Assembly (NCBI GenBank): GCA_019671005.1
Contig: CM033744.1
Coordinates: 5,608,208 to 5,672,207 of the forward strand
Source: Hibiscus mutabilis
Lineage: Eukaryota; Streptophyta; Magnoliopsida; Malvales; Malvaceae
Length of the DNA stretch: 64,000 nt
Direction: 5' to 3'
The notes under the pieces were generated by a model that ran no database searches, was not told where the DNA came from, and saw nothing but the letters and a program-made list of their open reading frames with translations. A program made the translations under genes and the position numbers. Position 1 is the stretch's first letter, and each line of letters opens with the position of its first letter. Below are positions 11,683-25,421 of the stretch, one piece after another.

Positions 11683-14668
11683 TTAGGTAGCTTCTTCTGG
11701 ACCACAATTATTCCAATGCACTTTAACCATAGGAATACGTCGATTCCTCAGAAATCTCTTATCTTGATCCAAAATCTGAACAAGCTCCTCCTCATATGAT
11801 AAATTTGACCCCAACTCCGCGTTCTGAATGTGAATAACATGGCTCAGATTTGGATGATACTGCCTCAACATAGATACGTGGAATACATTATGTATATGGC
11901 TAAGCTGGGGAGACAACTCAAGCTGATAAGCAACTGGTCTGAGTCTCTTCATAATGTGATACGGTCCAATAAATCTGGGACTCAACTTACCTTTGCGTCT
12001 GAACCTCAAAACTTTCTTCCATGCCAGATACCTTCAGAAAAACCTAATCACCGTCATAAAACTTGATATCTTTTCTTCTTCGATCAGCATAAGATTTTTG
12101 TCTATCAAAAGCCTCCTTCAGACAGTCACATATCAACCTGACAGTCTCCTCAATCTCGCAGACCAACTCTGGACCCAATGACTTTCTATTATATAACTCA
12201 GTCCAACAAATAGGAGTACGATATTTTTGACCATATAGAGCCTGATACGGCGCCACACGGATACTAGCCGGGTAACTGTTATTATATGGAAACTCAGCCA
12301 AGGGCAAAAAATCCTTCCAACTGCCGAGAAAGTCGATCACACATCCCATCAATATATCTTCTAGAATCTGAAACACCCTCTCTAACTGACTATCAGTCAA
12401 TAGATGAAAGGATGTACTGAAATTCAGACGGAAACCCAATGCACTTTGCAAGGCCAACCAGAACCGGGAAGTAAATCTTGAATCTCGGTCAGAGATGATA
12501 GATAAAGGTACACTATACAATCTAACAATCTCTAAAATATACAGTCTAGCCAGCTTCTCTAGAGAATAAGTAACTCAAACAGAAATAAAATGAGTTGACT
12601 TAGTGTGTCGATCAACGATCACCCATACAGAATCTTTTTTAGAAGAAGTTAGAGGTAACCCATTAACAAAATTCATCATGATACGCCCTCATTTCTACTC
12701 GGGAATCTTTATAGGCTACAACAGACTAGAATGATACTGATGTTTGCCTTAACCTGCTGGCAAGTCAAACACTGCAACACATAATTAGAGATATCCTTTT
12801 TTATACCAACCCAACTGTATCTCTATCTCAGATCATGGTACATCTTATCCTTACCGAGATGCATAGCATAAGGACTGCTATGAGCCTCACTAAGAATGGC
12901 CTGCTTCAATTCGGCATTATTAGGCACACAATAACGACCCTTGAAGCACAAAACTCTATCCTGATCAAAAGCATAAATAGATGTGGATCCCCGCTCAACA
13001 TGCTGTATGACAGGAAATAAAAAACTGTTTAAGAGCTATTTGGCCTTAATCTCCTCAGCCAAAGTCGGCTTAACCTACAATTCTGCCAGTAAATTGCCAT
13101 CATCATAGATATTCATCCTAGCAAATAGAGATCTTAGGTGTAAAATGACCTTACAACTCAAAACATCAGCGACAACATTGGCTTTCCCTTGGTAAGACTC
13201 AATCACACAGTCATAGTCTTTAAGAAGCTCAAATTAACGACGTTGTCTCAGATTAAGCTCTTTCTGTGTAAGGAGATATTTCAGGCTCTTGCGATCAGTA
13301 TAGATAATACACATTTCTCTGTAGAGATAGTATCTCTAAATCTTCAGGGCAAATACCACAGCGGTCAACTTCATATTATGGGTGTGGTAGTTACACTCAT
13401 ACAGCTTCAACTAACGAGACGCATAAGTGATTACTCTCTCATTCCATATTAAAACACAACTAAGTTCATGCGAAACATCACTATAAACTGTAAAATCCTT
13501 CTCAGGCTCAGGTTGAGTCAATACTGGGGATTGAGTTAGAGCTGTCTTCAACTTCTCAAAACTCTCCTGCTGAGTATCAGTCCATATAAATGGAATATTA
13601 TTTCTCAAAAACTTCGTCAAAGGAGCAACGATAGTATAAAACCCCTCAATGAAATATCTCTAATACCCAGCTAAACCCAAGAAACTGTAAATCTCAAAAA
13701 CATTATTTGGTTGCTTCTAACTCACAATAGCCTCAATCTTGCTTGGATCAACTTGAATACCTCTAGCGGATACCACATGCTCGAGAAAAGTCACCTCATT
13801 GAGCCAAAATTCACACTTGCTCAACTTGGCATATAATCGGTGCTTCCTAAGAGTCTACACAACAATCTTCAAATGCTCGACATGTTCTGCCTCAGTCTGG
13901 GAATAGATCAAGATGACATTGATGAACACCACCACAAACTGGTCTAAGTACGACCAAAATACACGATTCATCATATCTATAAAGGCGGCAAAAGCATTAA
14001 TCAAACTAAATGGCATTACTAGGAACTCTTAATGCCCATATCTGGTAGAAATGGTCATCTTCGCAACATTAGTACCCTTATCTTTAACTGATAGTACCTG
14101 AAACATAGATCAGTCTTTGAAAAAATTGTAGCTCTCTAAAATTGATCGAACAAGTCATAAATCCTGGTAAGGGGTATTATTCTTGACCGTCATCTTGTTC
14201 AACTTTTGGTAATTGATACACAACCTGAGAGAACCATCTTTCTTTTTAACGAACAAGACTGGAGCTTCCCAAGGTAAAGTGCTAGGTCAGATAAAATCGT
14301 GGTCAATGAACTCTTACAATTGAATCTTCAGCTCCTTAGGAGCATACGGTAAAGAGCCATATATACAAGTATAGAACTCAAATAAGTCTCAATCTCAAAA
14401 TCGATATCTCTATCTGGTGGCAAACTAGGTAACTCCTCAGGAAATACATCAAGAAACTCCTTCATTGTAGGAATTTCCTCAATCGTGGATAAGAAACCCT
14501 TTATATTCAGGATACAAGCAATAAATTTCTCATACCTCTTTCGAATCATCCTGTCAGCAACTAAAGCAGATACCATATTAGAAAGATAACATATACGCTC
14601 ACCAACTAGAACCACTGTCTGATCATTAGAATTCTTCAGAGTCACTCTCTTGGACTCACAATCCAGAT
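11683..14668 (-). pseudogene. Chromovirus pol: RT, RNase H, integrase (decayed)
   Basis: Reading leftward, the region encodes reverse transcriptase (about 14420-13640), RNase H (about 13620-12900), the integrase core (12520-12044; ISDRDSRF and YNNSYPASI) and an integrase tail (12009-11683). The tail holds GPYHIMKRL, HNVFHVSMLRQY and a chromodomain-like end, VKVHWNNCGPEEAT. Stops and frameshifts separate the pieces. The RT active site, normally a FIDD-type motif, reads FINV near 13920, so both catalytic aspartates after the isoleucine are gone. The integrase motif that should follow HPQTDGQSE also reads as a degraded form (LLTDSQLE). The copy cannot be autonomous. Confidence 0.85.
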
Positions 14669-15591
14669 CAGTGTTACCTAATTCACCTTTATCCCCCATG
14701 AATCTCGTTTGGATTCGTTCGTTCCAATTTGAAACTCGTTTTCATTCCAATTCGGTAAGGAACGCGTGCTGGAACGATAAAATTGATGTACCAAACAAAC
14801 CCGTTTACCTTAGTTTAAAAAGCATGTTTGGGCGCGCTTAAGGAGCAGGCGCGAGAAAAATGCCTTTACCGACGGCGACGGAGTGACATGAGTTAAAGAA
14901 GAGGAAGAATTTGCCCTACCTAAGTTGAAGAAGATGAGTTACAGATAAAGTTGAAGAAGAATAACCCATGAAAGCCTCTTTTACTTTAATTTATTTTTCC
15001 TTAATTAGCTTTTGTAGGGCCCGAGAAAACGTTTTAATGATTTAAACTAATTTTTTACTTTATTTAATTAAAAGCTCTTTATTAAAAAAAACTTTAACTT
15101 TTTGTTATTATTATTATTATTATTATAAAAATAACCATATTATTGAATTGAAGTGAAGCATGGTTTGGATTGAAAACAATAAGAAACCCTAAAATTATAT
15201 ACCAAAACTACACCGTTTAGTTATATAAAATGGCATATATAACAAAAGTATATGAAATTACACCGTTTTCAATCAAACTTTTCATACCTGCTTTCCTTGT
15301 ATATTCTTAATAATAAGAACAATCTGAAAACAATAAAATATCAACCTAAAACTAAGCCTACACTTTTCATAAATCATTAATTATTTTGAAAAAAAGAAAA
15401 AAAATGAATGAACATATAAATAAATTATTAAAAATTTATCAACGAACCAAACAAAATATCATTACGAATTATGATCCCAAACTGCGTTCCAAAGAAGACT
15501 ACCCCCAACGAACCGCAAACGGTAAAACTAATGAATAGCGATCTCGTACCTGTTCCGCGAATCAAAGCAAACCACAAATTAGGTAACATTG
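14669..15591. mobile_element. hAT-type non-autonomous element nested in chromovirus pol
   Basis: The 923-bp element starts CAGTGTTACCTAATT and ends with the reverse complement of CAATGTTACCTAATT, so the 15-bp terminal repeats differ by one base. It is flanked by the exact 8-bp duplication ATCCAGAT (14661-14668 and 15592-15599). An 8-bp duplication with CA(G/A)TG-type ends is diagnostic of hAT transposons. The interior is AT-rich with a (TTA)n run near 15105, and it codes for no transposase. It sits between the protease and RT coding regions. Confidence 0.85.
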
Positions 15592-17296
15592 ATCCAGATT
15601 AACTTGATGTTTAAACAATCAGTCCATGCCTAGAATCACATCAAAAACTTCTAACAATAGCTCTATAAGATCAGCTAGAAAGATTTCCCCTTGAACCTCA
15701 AGAGAACATCGCCTAAAAACCTTATCCACACCCATTGATTGGCCCACTAGACTCATAACAGTAACAACACTCTCAGTAGTTTCATCCAGAATCTGAAGGT
15801 CTCAAGATACAGATTTTGAAATGTAGGAATGGGTGGAACCGTTGTCAAGAAATGCAAAATATAGAACATAATATATAGTAAATGTACCTGCAGTGACGTC
15901 TAACTCATCTCTTTTATCACGACGCCTAGTAGCATAGACAAGTACATGCTATCTGGCCTCAATCATAACTGGTCCCCCACTCTGATGTGATCGGCTTCTG
16001 CTATTAAATCTACCAGAAGATCCAGAACCTCTACCCTAATTATGTCATTTGGCCAAAATTTGAATAGATATTTGTGAACGGGTGAGAGTCTGGGAACGAG
16101 CAAGAGTCTAAATGGATGTCCTTTTAGAATGTGAATATGGAAAATCTTTCAAGAAATGATCCATGAATCCACATCGGAAGTAGGCACCTATCAACTTTCT
16201 ACTCTTTCTTTGATGACAATTTATATAATGCTCATATACAAGCACCAAAAAAATCCTAAGAAGTTACCTTGATTGACAATTAGGACCGAAGGTGCCAAAG
16301 GCCTAGAACTCGTATTACCCCTCTGTGGCTCAGTAATGAGAGTCCTCTTAACAAGACGTGCGCGAGACTCACCCTGGCCAGAAGGTCTCCTAGATCGATC
16401 TCGACCTTGATCTTGATCTTTACTGCTCTGACTAGCCTCTAACAACTCAATCACCTCTCTAGTTTTAGCCCGATTTACAAGATCCTCAAACACCTTGTCA
16501 TGGTGAGTAGCAACCCGCTTACGTATCCTAATTTAGAGCCCTTCTAAGAACTTGTCTCATCTATCTTCCTCGATGGTTACCAAACCAGCACTATATCTCT
16601 ATAAATTTAAAAACTCTAACTCATACTCTACAACAATCATAGAACCCTGCACCAAGTCTTTAAAAGCATGTCATCTCTCTCTCAAGAACCGTTCGCCCAA
16701 AAAATATTTCTTAAACCGTTTCTTAAAAAATTTCCAAGTCAATTGATCAAAAAAATGCTACTCATAATAGACTGCCACCAGGTGTGGGCATTATCATCCA
16801 ATATGGATACATCACCTAAATATTTTTTGGCTGGCTCCAAACCCAACTAATCTATGCGTCTCTTGATGTTATACAACCACTCTTTAACCTTGATCGATGC
16901 TCCAATAAGATATCCCGATAAGGTCTTAACCTCGTTAACAATCAAGGTCTGAGCGATAAGGACTTTAGTAGTGATGCTTGATGCTCTAACTATACCCTGA
17001 ATCAGCTAAAGAAACTATCTACTCAAAGTCTCATCAGTAACTCCAGTCATAGGCTCTGGCCTAGAAACTGTCGCTCCTCTAACCGAAGTAATCATGTCAA
17101 TACTAGGGGCAGGTGGCGGAGTAGTCGAAACTGAATGATCACAAGGGGTAGGAGACTCTACAGGAGTTGGAGGACCCACGAGGGCTGGAGAATTTACTGG
17201 GGTAGGTGAATCAATCACCGAATTATCTATTGGGTTGGTAAATCTGACAGTTCGACCTCACCTACGGGCAGGTTGACGACCTCTTATGGTGCTCAT
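15592..17296 (-). pseudogene. Chromovirus gag and protease (decayed)
   Basis: The gag start lies at the ATG at 17296, and a stop codon already occurs about eleven codons later. A Pro/Ser/Thr-rich N-terminal region follows (17218-17015), then the gag core (about 16950-16500) and a basic linker (16493-16330). A degenerate zinc knuckle lies near 16165 (FRCG...DHF kept, outer Cys residues replaced). The protease active-site motif, normally DSG, reads DNG in FLDNGSTHSYIS near 15835. The later GMDW motif is cut by a stop where the Trp should be, near 15635. All of this is consistent with a long-dead copy. Confidence 0.8.
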
Positions 17297-17474
17297 ATCA
17301 GAGAATCTTTACAAGAGGGGTAGAACATTGGGTCAGCTTATGACATTAGAGAATCGAACATAATTAAACATATAAAACTTGGTGACATGGCCCTGTTTTA
17401 TAAGACTTTTATAAAACGTTTCAAAATAATACTTTAAATGGACTCATCCACAGTCTGAGGTTATAAAACCAAAA

Positions 17475-17486
17475 GCTCTGATACCA
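17475..17486 (-). other. Chromovirus primer-binding site (tRNA-iMet)
   Basis: The minus strand reads TGGTATCAGAGC. This is complementary to the 3' end of the initiator methionine tRNA, the usual primer for plant chromoviruses and Copia elements. It lies six bases inside the 5' LTR, which ends (minus strand) at 17493. It fixes the element's orientation. Confidence 0.85.
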
Positions 17487-17492
17487 ACCATA

Positions 17493-20049
17493 TATAACCC
17501 CCTAGACCGGTCTATGCATAATGACCAGGTCTAACAGGACATATATATATCCAAGTAAAAATTATGTAGAAAATTCACGCTTCTAACAGAAAACATATTT
17601 GCATAAATCGACATAAAACGATCAACTATATGTATATAATAACATAACATATCAGATAATAGTTACAAAACAAGTTATATCGAGTATAGTAGCAACATAA
17701 TCATAACATAAGACTCCATATATCCCAAAATATAGGCGCATCTCACCCTGAAAGAGCAAAATAGTGGATAGAAACATTACAAACTAGCAGAGTACTGAAT
17801 GTGTTGATCCTTCGAATATCAGGTACATGGTAGCTTATCCAAAATATCTGAAATAGAGAAATTTAGGGAGAGAGCTAGGGAGCTCAGTGTGTTCCATTAA
17901 GTGCATAATAAAACATTTAAATAGTTCAAACATGTATAAAAACATTTCAAAAAATCATGTTACAAGGCAACCAAAGTTTTCATGTAAAACCTAACTACCC
18001 TCCATCCGAACTCCAATATGTAATTCCCTAGAACTGCATCTATAAAGGCATTAACCTAGGCCCATTGGGCGTATGTGCCATCCTAAGGGAATACCTTGGG
18101 TCTAGGAAGAATTACCCTAGATGAAGTGTAGGACCAAATACAAGCAGAATTACCCTAGTCGAAGTATAAGAACCTAACACAGGTGGAATTACCAGCTGGA
18201 TCAGGGCTGAACCAATAGAGACTTCATATATTATCCCAAGTACCCCCAATAAAAGTATAGGTAGTAGCTATAATATTTAGTAGTAAGAATTAGTATCAGT
18301 AAATACACAACAAGCAATTATTCTCAATAAAACAGTAACTAGAGAGCATGCTATTCAATCAGGTACTTAGGCATAAATCAGGCAGATAAATGATCATGCT
18401 TGAAATCAGGAAACATGTTACATTTTGCAAAATTAGAGAATATCATTGATGTACATATGATCAGTTCAGACAAACATTTAAAACATTGATCAGTTTAGAC
18501 AAAACATCTAAAACATTTATATAGCACACAAGGAACACACCTCAAAAGATCTGGTCAGTCATATGCCTACTGAGCACCAGTGTCACGCTCCAATGTTGTG
18601 CTAAAGCCTAAGACACAATGAATTTTAAATTAATATGGAGGAATTTTCTTGTATGATTAATCACAGTGTACCGATATATACGTGTCACAACGGGATCACG
18701 CGGTGGCACGTAACGAGAGAAGCCGGTCTAGGAAGATACACGATCGGGATAATCTTTAGTACTTTTTAACCAATAATAACATATGTCAGTCCTTTATTCG
18801 ATAACTTCTTTTAAATAATTTAACTGAAAACATATGCATGATCTATTTTAACGTTAATTTAGAGGCTTTCAGGTTAAAGTTTTGCAAAACAGACTTAAAA
18901 ACGGACCTATGATGTCAAAAAATATAAAATATAGATTTTAAAAAAATTTAACTTTTTAGGTCAAAGTCAACACTAACATCATGTTGATGCCATCAATCAA
19001 CGCTAATATCATATTGACATCATCAATCATCATTGATCAAAGCTGATGTCATGCTGACAATATTGGTCAATGCTAATGTCATGTTGACGTCACAAATCAA
19101 TAGGTCTTGGGTCAGGTCAACTCGGGTTGGGTGTAGTGTTTAGGTTCGGGTCAGACAGGCTTTGGCTTTGGGCCTTAAGCAAGTCGACCCACAAAAAAAT
19201 TTAACAGACATGTCCGATTTGATAGGCCAGACCGGCTCTGGCCCAACGTTGAACTAACTCGATTCAAAGGTGAACCGACCATAATGGTCAGATTTCACCG
19301 CCGATGGCATGTGTGAGCCACACTTCAAAAATGCTAAATCACACTACCATTAACCCAAATAATCAGAAGTAGATCATAATCCTTACAGAGCCTTGCCAAA
19401 ATAGAAGAAATGCGACTGGACTGATGTAGCTCTGATGAGGCTTAAACAACGACAGACATATGCTCAACAGACAGAGTTTTACTCGGATCAGCCTAAAGAT
19501 GACGATGGTGGCGGTCGTGACTCGAACGAGCGGTCAAGGTGGCCAAAATAGGTAAAAGAAAATAGAGGTAGCGAGGGTTTTGGTTACAGCCAAACCTTTA
19601 AGCTGCTCTCCATGGCGCACGACAGAAAACCATGGTGAGTGGTGGCTGGGGTTTTGATGGGGATGGGACGGCAATCACTTCGATGGTGGTGGTAACAGCC
19701 ACAGAGCAACGATAAGGGAGATCAGGATGGTGACCAGAGTTTAGGCGTTTGTGAAGGTGAAGAGTCTACAAAATCTAGATTTTAGGTGGGTAGATCGAAT
19801 TAAATAAGCCATAATAAGGTGGTTGAGATATATTATATTGTTTATTATTTTATTTTTGGGTATAATACTGGGAATAAATTTAAAATTATATTGGTGTAGA
19901 TTAAGGCTAGAAATAGCCTTAGCCCAAATGGTTATGGCTTATGCTCGCCAAGAACAAGTGTTGGGTTCAACACCCTTAACTGCAGGATTTCATTTTCATT
20001 CATCATTTTTATTTTTTTAATTAGCATTATAAATTTTAGGGGTGTTACA
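17493..20049 (-). repeat. Chromovirus LTR, right copy (5' LTR)
   Basis: This 2557-bp LTR pairs with 9010-11594. Its right end is GGTGTTACA at 20049, followed by the CCTTG duplication. Its left end reads TATAACCC instead of TGTAACCC. Differences from the other LTR are frequent and mostly C/T or G/A, as expected after methylated-cytosine decay. It carries the diverged partner of the TGACATCA array. Confidence 0.9.
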
Positions 20050-21308
20050 CCTTGTATCTCGTACTTATGCTATATGGCAACCAGTTGGTGAGTTACAGAT
20101 TATTGATCTTGATAATAATTACTTTCTTATTCGATTTTTAGCAGAGAAGGATTACACCAAAGTTCTTACGGAGGGCTCGTGGACGATTTATGAAAGTAAT
20201 CTGACTGTACAGCTTTGGATTATAGGTTTTACAACATCGGAGAAACACTTCGTGGGTGATTGTATGGGTACGATTGCCAGGCCTCCCATACCTTTACTAT
20301 ACTAAAGCACTTTTATGTCATATTGCCGCATTTATTGGTAGGGTTGTGAAGGTTGACTATAACATTAATGCTGGAGGAAGAAGGAAGTTTCTCGTTTGGC
20401 GATTCTAGTGGATCTAAAAAGCTTTTGTTGTCTAGCATTCGTGTAGATGGTTTCATCCAAAAGCTTGAATATGAAGGTCTTCAGCAGATTTGTTACGCTT
20501 GTGGTGTTTATGGGCATTCTAAGGAATCATGTGTGGCTAGTAAGCCTGAATCGGATATAGCAGTTGATGGTGTGGTAATTCGGCTGTTAACAAAAATATG
20601 CCGGTCGTAGATGTTTTTGAGTCTAATATGATAGCTGATAATAGACGGAGACGTTCAGAGGATACTCAGCTTTCGGCTAAACCCACTTTTAATTTTGTGA
20701 CAGGTTCCTGATTTGCTTCTCTTGAGGTTACTGCAGAGGATATTAAAGTTCTAAAGAACAGTGAGGATCGAGCAGAACCGAAGCAAACTATTGTGACTGC
20801 CACTCGTGTACTTGGTGCGAAGAGTGGGGTATCACGTAAGATTCACAAAAATACTGTAAACAAGGCTTCCAATCCTAATAAAAAGAGAAAGGCAGGGAAC
20901 AAATGCACTACTTCGACAGAGGTGGTTCTATTGGTAAAAGGTTCAGATGTCCAAGTTATCGTATGTACACCTTCGGTGAAGTCTGAAAGTCATAAAGCTT
21001 TAACCATTATGGAAAAGGATATTCATGAAACTACTGCATCGGTTCTGAAAGGATCGCGTGTGAGGGTACCTCAAGGTAGCGGTAAATTGAAGATTAGCCA
21101 TCATGGTTTGCAAATTCGTAAGCCACTTGAACCGCGATTGGGATTCAAGATGACAGTAACATACTTGGTGCGGCGTCAGGAGTTGGATGAAACAAGCGCG
21201 GGGACTAGCGCAATGCATGGGCGACATGCTATGGAGTCTGATAATTTCTTATTAATGGAGCATTCTTCAGATGATGAGGACTTTTATGTATCCGGTACCC
21301 CCAGGTGA
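20050..21308 (+). pseudogene. LINE ORF1, 3' fragment (DUF4283 and zinc knuckle)
   Basis: This continues the ORF1 interrupted at 9009. The DUF4283 core is clear (RTYAIWQPVGELQIIDLDNN, then FLIRF and GSWTIYESNLTVQ). After a frameshift near 20300 the family's CCHC knuckle follows as CYACGVYGHSKESC (about 20492-20533). The C-terminal part (20793-21308) is basic and low in similarity, as is usual. Several stops and shifts mark it as inactive. It lies just upstream of ORF2 in the same orientation. Confidence 0.8.
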
Positions 21309-21394
21309 CTTTGATGAAGGGATGATGCGCGGGAATAAACGTTTAGAGGACGAGCAGTAAGGCTTGATATCTTTTTTATATAATAAATAATTTT

Positions 21395-24300
21395 ATGTTT
21401 TGGAATTGTCAGGGTGCTAGCCTGACCTTTCGGATGTACTTTAAATCTTTCATGCGTGAACATCGCCCGAGTGTAGTGGCTCTCTTTAAACCAAGAATTA
21501 GTGGTAGGATTACGAACAATGTTATTACTAAATTGGGTTTTGTTCATACATTCCGTGTTGAGGCTCATGGGTTCAGTAGAGGGCTTTGGCTTCTCTGGGA
21601 TAATTCGGTTTTGGTGGACATTCTTCACGTTTCAAATTAATTCATTAACGGTATAGTGCATAATGGTTTTGGGGTTTCTCTATTCCAGTTTACAGATGTC
21701 TATACTAGTCTATCGAGCTCAAAGCACAAATATCTGTGGCGTCTTCTTGCGGATCTTAATCCATTTGTGGGGACTTTGTAGATAGTGGGGGGAGTTTTTA
21801 ATGTTATTTTGTCTACTGATGACCATGTAAGAGGTTCTAACATTTATACTCATGGCAGCCAGCTCTTTTATGATTTCTTGTTCGATCAGGGCTTATCAGA
21901 CATGGGTTTTCGTGGTCCACCTTTCACGTGGTCTCGTGGTAATCTTCACCAAAGGCTTGATCAATGTGTTGTGAATGCCAAATGGTTTGAGGATTTCAGT
22001 GATTCGCATATAGACTACTTAGACAGATTGGGTTTTAATCATAGGCCTTTATTGGTGTCGTTGTGTGTCGAACGTAGTGCTCCGGGTAACAAACCCTTTC
22101 GCTTTATTAATGCATGACAAACACACCTATAATTTGTAGGTTTTTTAAAATCGGTCAGATCTGGTGATGTTTTTTTGGAGAGTAATATTGATAAGTTGAG
22201 GTGGGCACATGGAATAATGATGTGTTCGGGCATTTAGGGATATAGAAGAGGCACACTCGCACACGGCTGAGGGGTATTGACCGAGCTCTTATTCTCCGTC
22301 ATTCAAATTTTCTAGTAAATCTGTCGGTACAACTAAATGATGAATTAGAAAGAGTTATGGATCAAGAGAAGATTTTTTGACGGCAAAAGGCTTATTCTCT
22401 GTGGGTTCTTCATGGGGATCGAAATACGAAATTCTTCTATGCTTTGGTGTTAACTCGACGCAGGGCTAATTATGTTTCGATGCTAAAGAGGGATGATGGA
22501 ACTTGGTGCTTCGATAATGATGAGTTAGCTCAGATGGCCACAGATTTCTATCGTGTATTATTCTCGACCTTTCCTAACTCGCGGCCTTAGTTTTCGATCT
22601 GAGGGTGTTTTCTGACTATTACGCAGTTCACACAAGCTGGTCTTGTAGCCAAGGTGACTAATGAGGAAATCCATCGGGCCATTTTTGACATGGGAGCGTC
22701 TAAGGCGCCTGGAGTTGACGGTCTTAATGCAGGTTTCTTTAAGCAGAATTAGAGTATTATGGGTGAGTCTGTGTGTTAGTTCATTCAGCATGTCTTTGCT
22801 ACAGGGTTCTTACATGCTCATATCAATTGTGCTCTGTTGGTCCTTTTGCCCAAAGTGGCGAATCCATAAGCATGGGGCAATTTTGACCTATTAGTTTATG
22901 CACTGTGATTTATAAAGCCATTTCGAAGATTTTGGCAAATTGTCTGAAGCATCTACTACCAGCTTGGGTTTCGTAGAACCAAATTAGTTTTGTTCCTGGT
23001 CGTTCTATCAAGAATAACATTATTATCGCACATGAGGTAATTCATACTATGTGGAGAAAGTCTAGGAAGAAAGACTGGATGGTACTTAAGATTGATTTGG
23101 AGAAAGTCTACGATCGTCTTGAGTGGGATTTTATTGCCGATACATTAGTGGATATTGGAGTTCCAGAGTCAATGCGCTATTTGATTATGCAATGTGTCTC
23201 TATGGTCTCATCTTAGATACTTTGGAATGGGACTCTCTGTCTATTTTTTTTTTTTTTGCCTATGTGGAGTATTCGACAAGGTGACCCTTTATCACCATAC
23301 TTGTTTGTGCTCTACATGGAGCGTCTCTCTTAGTTAATCCACGCTGCTTCTAGGCATGGAGCTTGGATACTGTTTCGTTTTGTCTCCTATGGGCCAGAGA
23401 TTTCTCACATTTTTTTGCTGATGACATGATCTTATTTGCCGAAGTCTCTTTGGATTAGTTAAACATTATTTGCGCTATAATGGATATTTTCTGTCAGGTT
23501 TCTGGCCATAAGGTAAACGTAGCTAAAACTACTATATTTTTTTTTTCAAAAAATGTCCATGGAGAGTTGCGTCAACAAATCAGTGGAGGTTTTGGTTTTG
23601 CCGAGGTTGACGATCTTGGGAGGTACCTTGGAGTCCCTTTGATTCATCATCGGATCACTACGACATTCTATCAATATCTAGTTCAGGTGATTCAGCGAAA
23701 GCTTAGTAGTTGGAAAGTAAGATATTTATCGTTGGCAGGAAGGATCACGTTAGCTAAACCAGTCCTTGCTGCTATAGCTACTTACAAGCTCTACTTGGAG
23801 ATCGAGTGTTTGATTCACAGGTTTATATGGGGTATTACATCAGAGAATGAAGGGTTCATCTGGTTAAATGAGAGTATGTGTGCAAACCGGTTGCAGCGGG
23901 TGGTTTAGGATTTAGAAAGATATCTACTCTTAATGATGTTTTTCTTATGAAATTAGCTTTTAACCTTTTAGCGAGGAAGGATGCTTTATGGGTACGTTTT
24001 TTTAGATCAAATATAAATATGCAGAGGGGATGCCACCGTCGCTCCGAAGCACGAGCTATTCTTGACTATAGAAGGCTTGGGTATCATGTGGAATGAAGTG
24101 CGCAACAATCTAGTTTGAACTGTTGGTTCCGAGCACGAAGTTAACTTCTGGTACGATTTCTAGTTGAGGGACGTTGGTCCTCTTATTGACTATGTTGATC
24201 ATCGTCTGGTGGTGTCTATTGGGCGTGTACCGTAGCATAGATGGCTTCTAGTTCAGGGGAGTGGTACTAGCACCTTTTTGATCATCTTCTTCCACCTGAT

Positions 24301-25421
24301 GTTTTGCTTCGAATAGCAGCAACAAAGGGACCTAGCGAGCTGGTGCCCTGCGATGTGATCTGTTGGCAAGGTAACCGGGATTGGATTACGATCAAGTCAA
24401 CCTATTCATTACGGTCGGAGCCTACACCTATGTCCACTAATGGTTGTTGGTCCGTGATTCGCAAATTTGCTGGGCTGCCTCGTGTTAAGTATTTTTTTTT
24501 TTTGGTTAGTTTGCTGGCAAAAATTGATGACGAATGAGGAGCGTGTTCGTAGGCACTTTACGACAGATAATAGTTGTCAAGTTTGTGGTGTAGTTCAAGA
24601 GGATATCAATCATGTTTTACGTCATTGTCCCACCGCATCTCATGTTTGGATTGGGTTATTTCAGCCTGATAAGCTGCCGGAGTTTTTGGGCATGGATATC
24701 ACGGACTGGATTACTGCGAGCCTTTTAGGTTTGATAGTATTCGCCAGGAGTAACATTAATTGGGACTGAATGTTTGGACCGTCCTTTGGAACTTGTGGCT
24801 TGCCGGAACATAGTGGTGTTTGATAGTCTCATAGTTGGCCGTGGAACAATCATTGAGCGTAGCCAACAATTGTTTGGTTTGTCTGTTCGCGCGGCTGAGG
24901 AGAGTCTATTGGCGTTGCCTATACGTACTGACAGTAGTTGTGGACCTAATTAGTGGCATCCACCGGAGGTTCAGTGGGTTCAAAGTAATACTGATGGTTC
25001 CCGACGAAAGGCTGATGGGAAAGAGTCGTGTGAGGGTGTGGTACGTGATAATCCCAGTTCGTGGCAATTGGGTTTTGCTAAGTTCCTCGAAATCTATTCG
25101 GTGCTGGATGCGGAGCTCTGGGGTGCTTATTTTGGATTGCTCCATACTTGGTAGGCAGGCTTTCGTTGTGTGGTGCTTGAAGTCGATAGTTTGGAGGCAG
25201 TTCAAGTTTTACGTAATGAGTATCAGGGAGGACACTACATGCGATGACACTTAGAGGAGTTGCGTCGGCGTGATTGGATTATCAAGGTTCAACACGTTTG
25301 TCGGAATGATAATAAAGTTGCAGATACTCTCGTTAAACAAGCATGCTTTGATAGTTTGTATATTACTTACTTTGTTCAACCACCAGCTTATGTTGTTTCG
25401 GCTTTATTGTTCATTGAGTAA
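21395..25421 (+). pseudogene. LINE ORF2: endonuclease, reverse transcriptase, RNase H (decayed)
   Basis: The polyprotein of a plant L1-type LINE, in broken frames. The APE-type endonuclease starts with WNCQGA (21400) and its last motif, normally SDH, reads FNHRPL near 22037. The RT shows APGVDGLNAGFF (about 22700), ISFVPGRSIKNN (22983), LKIDLEKVYDRLEWDF (23090), RQGDPLSPYLF (23275) and the catalytic FFADD (about 23412). A zinc-binding RVT domain follows (CQVCGVVQEDINHVLRHCP, 24577-24633). A plant-type RNase H comes last, with NTDGS near 24990. Stops are scattered throughout. Target-primed reverse transcription is the family's mechanism; this copy is inert. Confidence 0.85.

Larger units (their letters stand above)
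9010..20049 (-). mobile_element. Ty3/Gypsy chromovirus (Tekay/Del-like), 11.0 kb, inside a LINE
   Basis: The complete but decayed element is bounded by LTRs at 9010-11594 and 17493-20049. It is flanked by the exact 5-bp duplication CCTTG (9005-9009 and 20050-20054). Ends are of the TGTAAC...GTTACA kind, changed to TATAAC/TTATA at the two inner ends. A tRNA-iMet primer site and a purine tract sit at the expected inner edges, both on the minus strand. The order gag, protease, RT, RNase H, integrase, with a chromodomain-like integrase tail, indicates a chromovirus, probably Tekay/Del. The LTRs differ at many transition sites, so the insertion is old. A hAT element splits it at 14669-15591. Confidence 0.9.
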
